From: Deltaproteobacteria bacterium
GTDB lineage: Bacteria; Desulfobacterota; Syntrophobacteria; Syntrophobacterales; Syntrophobacteraceae
DNA: 63,967 nt
Assembly (NCBI GenBank): GCA_021777755.1
Contig: JAJYDE010000020.1
Coordinates: 1 to 63,967, forward strand
Reading direction: 5' to 3'
Every line of letters starts with the position of its first letter. Position 1 is the stretch's first letter. Made by a program: the position numbers and the translations under genes. The notes under the pieces were generated by a model. The model saw only the letters and a list, made by a program, of their open reading frames with translations. It made no database searches and was not told the DNA's origin. Positions 37,045 through 46,481 of the stretch are shown one piece after another.

Positions 37045-39024
37045 GTGAATGCAAAACCGGAAAAGTCCGCGGGGCTCCCCCCTGAAGCGCCCCTCCCGGC
37101 CCGCTCCATGGAGAAATATTTCGGCCCGCAAGGGCTCCTCGCCTCCAAGGTCCAGGGGTTCGAATCCCGCCCCGGGCAGCTCGAAATGGCCCGGGCCGTG
37201 TTCGACTCCTTTCGCTCCGGCGAAGCCCTCATGGCCGAAGCCGGCACCGGAACGGGCAAAACCTGGGCCTATCTTGTCCCGGCGATGCTCAGCGGCAAAA
37301 AAGTGGTGGTCTCCACGGGCACCAAAACCCTCCAGGACCAGATCCTCGATCACGATATCCCGTTTTTGAGAGAAAACATCGACTCAAGACTCAAAGTCGT
37401 CTGCCTCAAAGGGCGCAGGAATTATTTGTGCAAGCGCCGCTTCCTTGAGTTCTGCTACCAGCCCACGATTTTTAACCGGGAGGAAGCCGGACTTTTCAGG
37501 CAGTTCCAGAAATGGGCGCTCACATCTCCATCCGGGGACCGCGCGGAAATCCACTGGCTGCCCGACAACTTTCGGGCCTGGAACGACGTGTGTTCCGGCT
37601 CGGAGTACTGCCTGGGGCGCCAGTGCCCGGAATTTTCGCGCTGCCACCTGACGCGGCTTCGCAGCGCAGCGGCCCACGCCGACCTGGTGGTGGTCAACCA
37701 TCACCTCTTTTTTGCCGACATGGCGCTTCGTCAAAGGGGGCTGGACGGAGTCATTCCGGAATACGAGGCGGTTGTTTTCGATGAAGCCCACCAGTTGGAG
37801 GATGTGGCGGGAGAATATTTCGGCATTAATTTCAGCAGCTTCGCCCTCGCACAGCTTTCCAGGGACATCTTGAAGGCGTGCGGCGGCGCCGGCAAGACCG
37901 ATTTCGGGGCGGTCCAGGCCCTGGGCAGGCAGCTCGAGGTCTTGAGCCGACTTTTCGCCACGGGTCTTGCCCGACCGGGCAAAGCGACCGGGCGCCTCCT
38001 GTTTGATCCGCAAAAGGCCGGCAGTGATTTCCACTCGACCTGCGGCCAGATCACCCACGCTCTGGGCGAGTTGCCCGCCATGGTCAAACCTTTCGAGGAA
38101 AAGGCCGAAAACCTGGCCTGCGCCGGGCGGCGGGCCGCCGAATTCTCGGAGGCCCTCACCTCGCTTATCGAACAACAGGACCAGTCGCTGGTCTATTGGC
38201 AGGAGACCACCCCGCAGGGGGCTTTTTTGAAGGCCACGCCCGTTGAAATAGGGCCGATTTTGAGCAAGCGTCTCTTTGCTTCGGTCTCAAGCGTTGTCAT
38301 GACCTCGGCCACCCTGTCGGTGGCCGGCACCTTCGACTTCGTTCGAAATGCTCTCGGGGTTCCGGCCGAAGGCCGCGAGTTGCTGGTCCAATCGCCCTTC
38401 GAATATGAGCGGCAGGCCATTGCTTACATCCCTTTGCGGTTTCCGGCGCCAAACGAGGGGTCGTTTTGCGCTCGAATGGCCGAGGAGGCCGCGCAAATCA
38501 TTGCAAAGACCAATGGCCGCACGCTTTTGCTCTTCACCAGCTACAAAAACATGCACGAGGTTCAAAAGATGCTGGAGGGCAAAATTTGCTTTCCCCTTCT
38601 TGTCCAGGGGCAAAAGACCAAACGCGCCCTTCTCCAGGAATTCAAGGACAGGGTCGAATCGGTGCTTCTGGCCACAAGCTCTTTTTGGCAGGGCATCGAT
38701 GTGCCAGGGGAAGCGCTTAGCTGCGTGATCATCGACAAGTTGCCCTTCGAAGTGCCCGACGATCCCGTGACGGCCTCAAGGCTCGATCGCATCGCCAAAC
38801 AGGGCGGCAACTCCTTCTACGATTACCAGGTTCCAAGGGCCGCAATACAGTTGAAACAGGGCGTAGGACGGCTGATCCGCTCCTCGGGGGACCGAGGGGT
38901 AATAGCGGTTTTCGATATCCGGATTCTTACGAAGGGCTACGGAAAGGTGTTCGTAAAGAGTCTTCCTCCATGCCGGATCGTACACCGCCTGGGGGAAATT
39001 GATGCCTTTTTAAGTAGCTCCTAG
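37045..39024 (+). CDS. dinG: ATP-dependent DNA helicase, DinG/XPD-like
   Basis: A 659-residue superfamily 2 helicase. Walker A AEAGTGTGKTWAYL, a four-cysteine Fe-S cluster region (LCKRRF with CSGSEYCLGRQC), DEAH box VFDEAHQLED and motif VI QGVGRLIRSSGDRG are all visible. The start is GTG with AAGGGG upstream. It unwinds damaged or R-loop DNA 5' to 3' (family knowledge). Assignment to DinG rather than YoaA is by general resemblance. Confidence 0.88.
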   Translation: MNAKPEKSAGLPPEAPLPARSMEKYFGPQGLLASKVQGFESRPGQLEMARAVFDSFRSGEALMAEAGTGTGKTWAYLVPAMLSGKKVVVSTGTKTLQDQILDHDIPFLRENIDSRLKVVCLKGRRNYLCKRRFLEFCYQPTIFNREEAGLFRQFQKWALTSPSGDRAEIHWLPDNFRAWNDVCSGSEYCLGRQCPEFSRCHLTRLRSAAAHADLVVVNHHLFFADMALRQRGLDGVIPEYEAVVFDEAHQLEDVAGEYFGINFSSFALAQLSRDILKACGGAGKTDFGAVQALGRQLEVLSRLFATGLARPGKATGRLLFDPQKAGSDFHSTCGQITHALGELPAMVKPFEEKAENLACAGRRAAEFSEALTSLIEQQDQSLVYWQETTPQGAFLKATPVEIGPILSKRLFASVSSVVMTSATLSVAGTFDFVRNALGVPAEGRELLVQSPFEYERQAIAYIPLRFPAPNEGSFCARMAEEAAQIIAKTNGRTLLLFTSYKNMHEVQKMLEGKICFPLLVQGQKTKRALLQEFKDRVESVLLATSSFWQGIDVPGEALSCVIIDKLPFEVPDDPVTASRLDRIAKQGGNSFYDYQVPRAAIQLKQGVGRLIRSSGDRGVIAVFDIRILTKGYGKVFVKSLPPCRIVHRLGEIDAFLSSS

Positions 39025-39120
39025 CTGCTTATATTTGGGATGGCAGGGGAGAAAAAGTTTTCCACGGATAAGGGCGACGACCTGTTTTTCTCTGTTCACC
39101 GGGAGATGAAGGGGGAAGCT

Positions 39121-40071
39121 ATGCTGAAAATACTTTTAGCAGTAGACGGGACTTCCAAAGGGCTTGAGATGGTGTCGGCGATGGGCCGTGTGCTGAAGGA
39201 AAGAAAGGGCGTGAAGGTGGTGCTCTTTCATTGCGTTCGGCAGACCGCGACCCTCCTTCCCGAAGACATCTGCATGGATGTGGTGGAAAGCTGCAAGATC
39301 GCCTACGATGCGCAACAACGCCTGGGACAGGCCGTTCTCAAGGCGTCCTCTGACAGGCTGAGCGCGGCGGGCTTTCCGAAAGCCGATATAGAACCGCGCT
39401 TGAAACTCGACAGCATCGATCCGGCCAGGGACATCATCGAGCAGGCAGATATCGAAGGAATCCGCACCATAGCCGTGGGCAGGCGGGGCAGAAGCCAGGT
39501 TGAAACCCTGCTTCTCGGCTCCGTTTCCGCCAAGGTGGCCCAATATGCGGAAGGCAAGATCGTCTGGGTCGTCGATGCACCTTTAAATGAGGCCGAAAAT
39601 GTGCTCATCGCGTTGGAAAACACCCCGGAAGCCAGGACCCTCTGCGAATACGCGGCAGAATTTTTCGGACCATGCCCGGGTTTGGACTATTCCCTCACCC
39701 ACATCATTCCCCCCCTTCCGCCCGAATTCTGGGATGACGGCCACATTTTAAACGACACCGAACAGAAACAAAGGGCCGCGAGGATCGAAAAATGGAAGGC
39801 GGACTGGACCGCCGGTGTGCAACGGTGCATGGCGCAAGGACGGGATATTCTTGCCGGGGCCGGCGCCGACCCGCAGAGGGTGCAGACCCTGATTTTACCC
39901 ACCCGTGAAGGGGTTGCCCGCGATCTTCTGACCGAAATCGACGCACACAAATTCCGCATTGTGGTCATGGGCAGGAAAAGCTCGAGGGAAAAAAAGCCTT
40001 TTGCGCTGGGAAGCCGCGCATCGAAAATCCTCCAGCACTCCAGGGGCGTGGTTCTGTGCCTGGTGGGCTGA
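39121..40071 (+). CDS. Universal stress protein with two USP domains
   Basis: A 316-residue tandem USP. The first domain starts KILLAVDG and carries the ATP-binding pattern VGRRGRSQVETLLLGS. The second has MGRKSSREKKPFALGS near the end. GGGGGAAGC precedes the ATG. It follows dinG and converges on the minus-strand uspA-liv operon. Tandem USPs often respond to redox or energy stress; the ligand is not known. Confidence 0.85.
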   Translation: MLKILLAVDGTSKGLEMVSAMGRVLKERKGVKVVLFHCVRQTATLLPEDICMDVVESCKIAYDAQQRLGQAVLKASSDRLSAAGFPKADIEPRLKLDSIDPARDIIEQADIEGIRTIAVGRRGRSQVETLLLGSVSAKVAQYAEGKIVWVVDAPLNEAENVLIALENTPEARTLCEYAAEFFGPCPGLDYSLTHIIPPLPPEFWDDGHILNDTEQKQRAARIEKWKADWTAGVQRCMAQGRDILAGAGADPQRVQTLILPTREGVARDLLTEIDAHKFRIVVMGRKSSREKKPFALGSRASKILQHSRGVVLCLVG

Positions 40072-40192
40072 AAAACCCGCTTTGCCGCCGCCCCTCGACG
40101 AAAGCCGGGGGACGGCCAGCCAATATCGGCAGGTTCGCAAAGGCTTTTGATCGGGGTTTTGGCGGCTTGGCAGTCTCCCGCCCGATGGCCAA

Positions 40193-40585
40193 TCACTTCA
40201 CGGCCGTAACGGGGCACCTGGCCCGCAGGATGACAAACTGCGCGGTTGAGCCGAAAAGAAGCTTTCCGACTTTGGACTTGTTTCGCACCCCGATGATGAT
40301 CTCGTCAATGTCGTGCTTTTCGGCAAAATCGACGATATCTTCGCCGGGAGTCTTTCCCTGGATCAGAAAATGGGTTTGATATCGCACACCCTGGCCACCC
40401 AGGTAGCCGCCCGCTTCACGCAGCCTCCGCTCGACCTCGGCGATCTCCTCTCCGGTTGTGCTTTCTTTGCCGAAAAGGGAGGTGAGGACGAACACTTCGG
40501 CGTCATAGGGTCTAGCCCGATGCAGCGCCTGGTCCAGGAGCCTGTTTTCCCTCTTGCCGTCCTTGTATCCGACCAGAATCCTCAC
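40193..40585 (-). CDS. Universal stress protein (single domain)
   Basis: A 130-residue UspA-family protein: ILVGYKDG start and ATP-binding loop GVRNKSKVGKLLFGST. The start is GTG at 40585 with AAGGAG 9 bases upstream. This lies inside livM, which overlaps it by 74 bases, so it is the last gene of the liv operon and translationally coupled. Confidence 0.88.
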   Translation of the reverse strand: MRILVGYKDGKRENRLLDQALHRARPYDAEVFVLTSLFGKESTTGEEIAEVERRLREAGGYLGGQGVRYQTHFLIQGKTPGEDIVDFAEKHDIDEIIIGVRNKSKVGKLLFGSTAQFVILRARCPVTAVK

Positions 40586-41552
40586 TTGGAAGATCTCCTT
40601 CGAAGACTTTTTTGATGATCCGGGACAATTCGCCCACGAACCCGCGCCGGAAGAGGAGCACGCAGATAACGAAAATGGCTCCGATCACAACGGTCACCCA
40701 GGACCCGATGGAACTGAGCCCCGTTTGGAGGCTTACCACCGTAAAGGCGCCCATCACCGGGCCCGCGACGGTGCCAAGGCCTCCAAGAAGGGTCATAAGC
40801 ACCACGTCGCCGGAGGTGTGCCAACTTACGTCGGTAAGGGAGGCGAGTTGGAAGACGAGCGTTTTGGTCGCCCCGGCCGTCCCGCTCAGGGCGGCCGATA
40901 TCACGAACGCCAGCAGTTTTATGCGCTCCACCCTGTAGCCCAGGGAGACCGCCCTGGGCTCGTTTTCCCGTATGGCCTTGATCACCTGGCCAAAAGGCGA
41001 ATTGATCGTGCGGTATAGCAGCCAGAACCCGGCGCAGAAGATTGCGAAGACGAAATAATAGAGATTGAGTTCCAGGGACTTTCCGGCCAGGTGATAGGTA
41101 CGGCCCAAATTGACAAGCCCCAGGAGTTTTCCCCTGGGCACATTCTGCAAGCCGTCCTCTCCGCCCGTAAAAGGGGCCTTGAGGGCGACGAAGTAGACCA
41201 CCTGGGCAAGGGCCAGGGTTATCATGGCGAAATAGATCCCCTGGCGCCGGATCGTCAGAATGCCGAAAACAAAGCCCATCGCCGCCGCGGCCAGGGTCCC
41301 CGCCAAAATCCCCATTTCCGGGGTGAAGCCCGCGTTTTTCACCAGGTATCCGGTTATGTAGGCCGCTCCGCCGAAAAAGGCGGCGTGGCCGAAGGAAAGC
41401 AGTCCGGTATAGCCGAGCAAAAGATTGAATGCGCACGCAAAAAGAGCGAAGCAGTACAGTTGCATGAGAAACACCGGATAGACCACAAAGGGCGCGCCCA
41501 AGCCGATGAGAAGCAGGACGACCAGGAGTTTTTTGTTGAGGCTATTCTCCAT
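40512..41552 (-). CDS. livM: Branched-chain amino acid-type ABC transporter permease
   Basis: A 346-residue inner-membrane permease with about nine helices and the family signatures NLLLGYTGLLSFGHAAFFG and the EAA-like loop RENEPRAVSLGYRV. The C-terminal hydrophilic extension (about 20 residues, Gly/Gln/Pro-rich) encodes the overlap with uspA. It overlaps livH by 11 bases. With LivH it forms the membrane pore for branched-chain amino acids or related carboxylates. Confidence 0.93.
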   Translation of the reverse strand: MENSLNKKLLVVLLLIGLGAPFVVYPVFLMQLYCFALFACAFNLLLGYTGLLSFGHAAFFGGAAYITGYLVKNAGFTPEMGILAGTLAAAAMGFVFGILTIRRQGIYFAMITLALAQVVYFVALKAPFTGGEDGLQNVPRGKLLGLVNLGRTYHLAGKSLELNLYYFVFAIFCAGFWLLYRTINSPFGQVIKAIRENEPRAVSLGYRVERIKLLAFVISAALSGTAGATKTLVFQLASLTDVSWHTSGDVVLMTLLGGLGTVAGPVMGAFTVVSLQTGLSSIGSWVTVVIGAIFVICVLLFRRGFVGELSRIIKKVFEGDLPSEDSGRIQGRQEGKQAPGPGAASG

Positions 41553-42456
41553 ACTGATCCTTGCCGAAAAGGCCGGTGGGCTTGACCAGCAGTACGACGA
41601 TCATCATGAAAAAAATCACGGTATTTGCCGCCGGAGGATAGATCACCTTGGTCAGCCCCTCCAGCATGCCGAGGCAAAGCCCGGTAATGATGGCTCCCAT
41701 GATCGACCCCATGCCGCCGATCACCACCACGGCGAAGACGGTTATGATCATCTCCTCGCCCATGATGGGACTTACCGAATAGATCGGCGCGGCCACCACG
41801 CCGGCAAAGGCCGCAAGCCCCACTCCGAAGCCGTAGGTGAGAGAAATCATGAGAGGCACGTTGACGCCGAAGGCCTGGACAAGGTCGGCATTTTCCGTAC
41901 CGGCTCGCAGATAGGAGCCCAGTTTGGTACGCTCCACAATCAGCCAGGTCCCCAGGCAGACGCCGAGCGAGATGATGATCGACCAGAGCCTGTAGGTGGG
42001 AAACCGCATGAAGCCAAGGTTCACGGTCCCCCGCAGGATATCGGGCATGGCGTTGTAGGAGGTGCCCGACACATTGAAATAATTGGTGAAAAGGCCCTGG
42101 ATTATAAGGGCTATCCCGAAGGTCAAAAGCAACCCGTAGAGGTTTCCGAGCTTGTAGAGATGCCTGATCATGGTCCTTTCGATCAGCATGCCCAAAAGGC
42201 CGACGACCAGAGGGGCTATCAAGAGAGCCTCCCAATAGTTCATGTGGAAGCCCGCCAGGCCGGGCAGGACGCTGAGACTGGTGTAGCCGAGCAGGGCTAC
42301 GAAGGCGCCCAGCATGTAAAAGGCTCCGTGGGCGAAATTGATGATGTTCAATTGACCGAAAATTACCGCCAGGCCAAGGCTCAAAATGGCGTAGAAGGCG
42401 CCGTTGTTAAGGCCCAGCATCATCTGTGCGAGGACCATCCGGGTGAAAAAATTCAT
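41542..42456 (-). CDS. livH: Branched-chain amino acid-type ABC transporter permease
   Basis: A 304-residue LivH-family permease: GLNNGAFYAILSLGLAVIFG near the start, NFAHGAFYMLGAF, and the EAA-like loop RAGTENADLVQAFGVNV. The ATG at 42456 has a GATGAG sequence upstream; the frame is open four codons further to an alternative ATG. It lies between the substrate-binding protein gene and livM. Confidence 0.92.
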   Translation of the reverse strand: MNFFTRMVLAQMMLGLNNGAFYAILSLGLAVIFGQLNIINFAHGAFYMLGAFVALLGYTSLSVLPGLAGFHMNYWEALLIAPLVVGLLGMLIERTMIRHLYKLGNLYGLLLTFGIALIIQGLFTNYFNVSGTSYNAMPDILRGTVNLGFMRFPTYRLWSIIISLGVCLGTWLIVERTKLGSYLRAGTENADLVQAFGVNVPLMISLTYGFGVGLAAFAGVVAAPIYSVSPIMGEEMIITVFAVVVIGGMGSIMGAIITGLCLGMLEGLTKVIYPPAANTVIFFMMIVVLLVKPTGLFGKDQYGE

Positions 42457-42531
42457 CGTCTCATCCATCCGGGTTCGCGCGGCGGAGGGCGTCGCAAAAC
42501 CGGGCGCCCCCGCCCCGCGTGTTCTGGTTTC

Positions 42532-43752
42532 CTACTTCTTGCCCTTCACCAGAGGGCAATTGCCTTGGGACATGGGCATGAAAGCCTGGTCGCCGGGGAC
42601 CTGGCGCACGATTTTGAGAAGATCCCAGGGACCCTTGGATTCGGAAGGTTTTTTCACCTTCACCAGGAACATGTCGTGGACCATCGTGCCGTCCCGCCGC
42701 AGATGGCCGTTTACCGCGAAAAAGTCATTGATCTTCATTGCCCGAAAGGCCTTCATTACCGCATCGGGGTCGTCGGTTCCCGCGGCCTTTATCGCCTTGA
42801 GATAATTCATGGTTCCCGAATAAACGCCCGCCTGGTCCATCGTGGGCATGGCCCCGGTTTTGGCGAAATAGCGCTTGGACCATTCGCGGGAGGCCTTGTT
42901 TCTGTCCCAGTAGAAGGCCGTGGCGAACTCCATGCCCTGGGCGGCTTCAAGGCCGAGGCTCTTTACGTCGGTCAAAAATACCAGCAGGCCGGCGATGGTC
43001 TGCCCGCCCTTGACAATGCCAAATTCCCTGGCCTGCTTGACGGCATTGATGAAATCGCCCCCGGCATTGGCCAGACCGATCACCTTGGCCTTGGAAGCCT
43101 GAGCCTGCAGCAGATAGGAGGAAAAGTCACTGGTGGAAAGCGGATGGAGGACCTGGCCCAAAATCTTTCCGCCGTCAGCCTTTACGAAGGCCGCGGTATT
43201 TTCCTCCAGGGAATGGCCGAAGGCATAATCGGCGGTAAGAAAAAACCAGGTCTTGCCGCCGTGTTTTACGATGGAGCTCGCAGCCACCTTGGGCAGCGCA
43301 TAGGTGTCGTAGACGTAATGAATACCGTAGGGGCTGCATTGTTCGTTGGTAAGAGCCGTTGCCCCGGCGCCCGTATTGATGATGATCACCTTCTTTTCGG
43401 CGCCTATCTTTTGTACCGCCAGCCCGCATCCGGAATTGAGCAGATCGATTATCATGTCCACGTGATCGGTGTCTGCCCAGTCGCGGGCTTTGGCCGAAGC
43501 GATATCGGGCTTGTTCTGGTGGTCGGCCGAGAGGACCTCGATGGGCTTGCCCAGGACCTTGCCGCCGAAATCGGCGACCGCCATTTTGGCCGCAACCACG
43601 CTTCCTTTGCCGCCAATGGCCGAATAGACGCCGGACATATCGGTCAAAACCCCGATTTTCACGACGCCGTTTCTTATTCCGGCGGCATTGGCAAGGGGTG
43701 CCAGCCCCAATAGCAATACGATCGCAACTGCCTGAATGAGATGCTTTTTCAT
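42532..43752 (-). CDS. Branched-chain amino acid-type ABC substrate-binding protein
   Basis: A 406-residue periplasmic protein with signal peptide (AVAIVLLLGLAPLANAA). It then has the Peripla_BP_6 fold beginning VKIGVLTDMSGVYSAIGG, followed by GKPIEVLSADHQNKPDIA. The ligand may be an amino acid, amide, urea-like compound or short carboxylate; sequence alone does not settle it. GGGAGAAG precedes the ATG. It lies between livF and livH rather than at the operon head. Confidence 0.9.
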   Translation of the reverse strand: MKKHLIQAVAIVLLLGLAPLANAAGIRNGVVKIGVLTDMSGVYSAIGGKGSVVAAKMAVADFGGKVLGKPIEVLSADHQNKPDIASAKARDWADTDHVDMIIDLLNSGCGLAVQKIGAEKKVIIINTGAGATALTNEQCSPYGIHYVYDTYALPKVAASSIVKHGGKTWFFLTADYAFGHSLEENTAAFVKADGGKILGQVLHPLSTSDFSSYLLQAQASKAKVIGLANAGGDFINAVKQAREFGIVKGGQTIAGLLVFLTDVKSLGLEAAQGMEFATAFYWDRNKASREWSKRYFAKTGAMPTMDQAGVYSGTMNYLKAIKAAGTDDPDAVMKAFRAMKINDFFAVNGHLRRDGTMVHDMFLVKVKKPSESKGPWDLLKIVRQVPGDQAFMPMSQGNCPLVKGKK

Positions 43753-43787
43753 AGCTTCTTCTCCCGTATTGGTTGAATGTCCCGGCT

Positions 43788-44510
43788 TCAGACCCCCAGA
43801 TAAGCGTCTATCTTGTCCTTGCTCTCTGCCAGGGCCTCCTTTGGTATCATTTCCGCTATCCGGCCACGGTCGACCACGTAATGCCGGTCGGCAAGCTCCG
43901 CGGCAAAATGGAAATTCTGTTCGACCAGGATGACGGTGAACCCCAGTTGCTTGAGTTGCCTGATGAGTCGTTTCAAGGCCTGGACGATGACCGGAGCAAG
44001 CCCCTCGGTAAGTTCATCGAGCAGCAACAGTTGGGCCCCCGTGCGAAGAATGCGCGCCATGGCCAGCATCTGCTGCTCGCCGCCCGACAGACGCGTCCCC
44101 ATGGCCTTTCGATGTTCGAAGAGATTGGGAAAAATTTCATAGAGCCTCTCGACGCTCATCCCGCCCTCCCGCACCACCGGAGGCAGCATGAGATTTTCTT
44201 CGACGCTGAGCCGGGAAAAAATTCCCCGCTCCTCCGGGCAGTAGCCTACCCCCAGGCGCGCGATCCGGTGCGGAGGCAAATCGATTGTCTCGACTCCCCT
44301 TATGCGCACGCTCCCCGTCCGGCGGCCCACGAGACCCAGAAGGGATCGAAGAATGGTGGTGCGCCCGGAACCGTTGCGGCCGATGAGCGTTATGAGTTCG
44401 CCCCGGGAGACCGAAAGGCTTACGCCATGCAGAATATGCGACTCCCCGTAATGGGCGTGCAGGTCGGCCGCCTTAACCATTTCCCCGTCTTGAGGATCAG
44501 CCATTTTCAC
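43788..44510 (-). CDS. livF: ABC transporter ATPase (LivF type)
   Basis: A 240-residue ATPase. Walker A IGRNGSGRTT, signature LSGGEQQMLAMAR, Walker B LLLLDELTEGL. The Walker A Lys is replaced by Arg (GSGRTT for GSGKTT), which is unusual and may affect ATP binding. The start is GTG at 44510 or ATG at 44504, overlapping the end of livG. Confidence 0.9.
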   Translation of the reverse strand: MKMADPQDGEMVKAADLHAHYGESHILHGVSLSVSRGELITLIGRNGSGRTTILRSLLGLVGRRTGSVRIRGVETIDLPPHRIARLGVGYCPEERGIFSRLSVEENLMLPPVVREGGMSVERLYEIFPNLFEHRKAMGTRLSGGEQQMLAMARILRTGAQLLLLDELTEGLAPVIVQALKRLIRQLKQLGFTVILVEQNFHFAAELADRHYVVDRGRIAEMIPKEALAESKDKIDAYLGV

Positions 44511-45249
44511 TTCCCATGTAGGCCTCCATCACCGAAGGATTTCGGGATATTTCCTCATAGTGCCCCTCGGCCAGAACCTTGCCCCGGTTTAGCACCGTGA
44601 TCCGCTCCGCAAGGCTTGCCACAACTTTGAGGTTATGTTCCACCATCAGGATGGTGCGCCCCGCAGCCACTTTGCGCACAAGTTCGGTGATCCTTTCGAC
44701 ATCCTCGGCCCCCATGCCCTGGGTGGGTTCGTCAAGAAGCATCATTTCGGGTTCGAGCGCCAGGGTGGTGGCGATTTCGAGTGCCCGTTTCCGACCGTAA
44801 GCAAGCTCCACCGTGGGGCGGTGGGCGAGCTGTTGGAGCCCCACCGCTTCGAGCAGCTCCATGATTTTGTCCGAAAGAGTGTCGAGCGAAGACAGGGGCT
44901 TCCAGAAATGGCAGGCCGTCCCCAAAGGCCTCTGCAGGGCGATCCGCACGTTTTCAAAGGGCGTCAGGTTGGGAAATACCGCCGAAATCTGAAAAGAGCG
45001 CACCATTCCCATGAGTGCCACCTCGGCGGGCTTTTTTTTCGTGATATCGACGCCGTTGAAGAAGATGGCGCCCGAGCTGGGTGTGATGAACCTGGTGAGA
45101 AGATTGAATACCGTGGTTTTACCCGCCCCGTTGGGGCCGATCAGTGCGTGAACGCACCCCTTTTGAACCCGGATGTCCACCTGGCTTACGGCAAGAAAAC
45201 CCCTGAATTCCTTCGACAGTTTTTTTGTTTCAAGAACCCATTGCGCCAT
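44497..45249 (-). CDS. livG: ABC transporter ATPase (LivG type)
   Basis: A 250-residue ATPase: Walker A IGPNGAGKTT, signature in VELAYGRKRALEIA, Walker B MLLDEPTQGM. The canonical LSGG is replaced by LAYG, as is common in LivG. It is the first gene of the operon. ATG at 45249 is chosen; a GTG three codons upstream is possible. It pairs with LivF as the heterodimeric motor. Confidence 0.92.
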   Translation of the reverse strand: MAQWVLETKKLSKEFRGFLAVSQVDIRVQKGCVHALIGPNGAGKTTVFNLLTRFITPSSGAIFFNGVDITKKKPAEVALMGMVRSFQISAVFPNLTPFENVRIALQRPLGTACHFWKPLSSLDTLSDKIMELLEAVGLQQLAHRPTVELAYGRKRALEIATTLALEPEMMLLDEPTQGMGAEDVERITELVRKVAAGRTILMVEHNLKVVASLAERITVLNRGKVLAEGHYEEISRNPSVMEAYMGSENG

Positions 45250-45258
45250 CGATTTCAC

Positions 45259-45709
45259 CGTTTTACCGGGCTCGCCGGCCGCGGAGTCCGACCGGTTGAT
45301 CCGCCAAGGAATCGTTTTTACCGGCTTTTGGAATTAAACAACATCCCGGGAGCGATTTCCGCGCGCCCATCCCGGCCATGACGGCTTTTCAAGAATATAG
45401 CATCTCTTTTACCGCCATAAAGAAATAATTTGCGGGTATTAAAGAGTCCGCGGATGAGGTTTTTCCCAGTTGTGCCCGCTTTGCCGCAAGCGCTGGAGAA
45501 CAAACTTTTCAACACCGCCCGGCGGTGGACACAAGGGGCTACCGGCAGTACGGTGAGTTCCATTTCCGATCGCACCGATCTTCGGGGCTTGCAATGCTTC
45601 GGGCTTCCAATTGACTCCCGCCCCAAAACAGTTTAGAGTAAAAATTTGAAAATAATTCAGAAAACTTAGTCACGCTTTTGATTTCAAACAGCCTTCGATG
45701 TGGAGAAAA
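45259..45709. other. Divergent intergenic region between livG and plsC
   Basis: The region holds the liv operon promoter on the minus strand and the plsC promoter on the plus strand. The final ~70 bases before plsC are AT-rich. No clear -24/-12 box, repeat or small gene is seen. Confidence 0.4.
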
Positions 45710-46477
45710 ATGAGATTCCTGAGATCGATATTTTTTTATCTTTTTTTGATTCTGTCCACCTTGATTCTTGGCTCTTCGGCAGTCATAGGCTCCTTTGTGA
45801 GCCGGTCCTGGGCCTGTTTTGTGGCCAGGCTCTGGGGCAATGTCAATCTTTGGGCCGCAGGCGTGAAGGTCCGGCTCGAAGGTTTGGAGAACCTCCAGGG
45901 AGGCCCCTTCATACTGGTCAGCAATCACCAGGGATGGTTCGATATTTTCGCAGCCCTTGGCAAGCTGCCGGTGGCATTTAGCTGGCTTGCAAAGCAGGAA
46001 CTCTTTAAGATTCCGGTCCTCGGTCAGGCGATGTCGCGGGCGGGCTATGTTCCGATCGACCGGGGGGACCGCAGGAAAGCTATCGCCAGCATGAACCGGG
46101 TGGCCCAGGTTATTCGGGAGGGCACTTCGGTGTTCATTTTTCCCGAGGGCACGCGAAGTGCCGACGGGGTGATAAAGGAGTTCAAAAAAGGCGTGTTTGT
46201 TCTGGCCGTCAAATCCGGCCAGCCCATCCTTCCCATAAGCATAAGCGGTTCGTACCTGATTCTTCCCAAGAAAAGCTGGATGATCCATCCGGGGGAAATC
46301 CGCTTTTGCATTGGCACGCCAATCCATAGCAGTGGCGCGGATGGCCGAAGCCGCGATATTCTTATAGCAAAAGTCCGTGAAGCCATCCGGTCCAATTTGA
46401 CTTCCGAGGAAGCCGGCAGTGACGAAGCGAGCCCGCAAGAATCGGACGGCCTTTCTCAAAAAGGAGGTAGCATCTGA
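45710..46477 (+). CDS. plsC: 1-acyl-sn-glycerol-3-phosphate acyltransferase
   Basis: A 255-residue membrane-associated enzyme that acylates lysophosphatidate in phospholipid synthesis. A hydrophobic N-terminal helix (IFFYLFLILSTLILG) is followed by the HX4D catalytic motif NHQGWFD and the substrate motif FPEGTRS. The second ATG (45710) is chosen because TGGAGA lies just upstream; the first ATG (45698) has no ribosome binding site. Its 3' end is 4 bases from the RNase J start, so the genes are coupled. Confidence 0.9.
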   Translation: MRFLRSIFFYLFLILSTLILGSSAVIGSFVSRSWACFVARLWGNVNLWAAGVKVRLEGLENLQGGPFILVSNHQGWFDIFAALGKLPVAFSWLAKQELFKIPVLGQAMSRAGYVPIDRGDRRKAIASMNRVAQVIREGTSVFIFPEGTRSADGVIKEFKKGVFVLAVKSGQPILPISISGSYLILPKKSWMIHPGEIRFCIGTPIHSSGADGRSRDILIAKVREAIRSNLTSEEAGSDEASPQESDGLSQKGGSI

Positions 46478-46481
46478 GGCG

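Noticed and set aside
37157-37167. GGTTCGAATCC resembling a tRNA T-loop
   Set aside because: It lies inside the dinG-like gene, encodes part of GFESRPGQ, and no acceptor, D or anticodon arms flank it.
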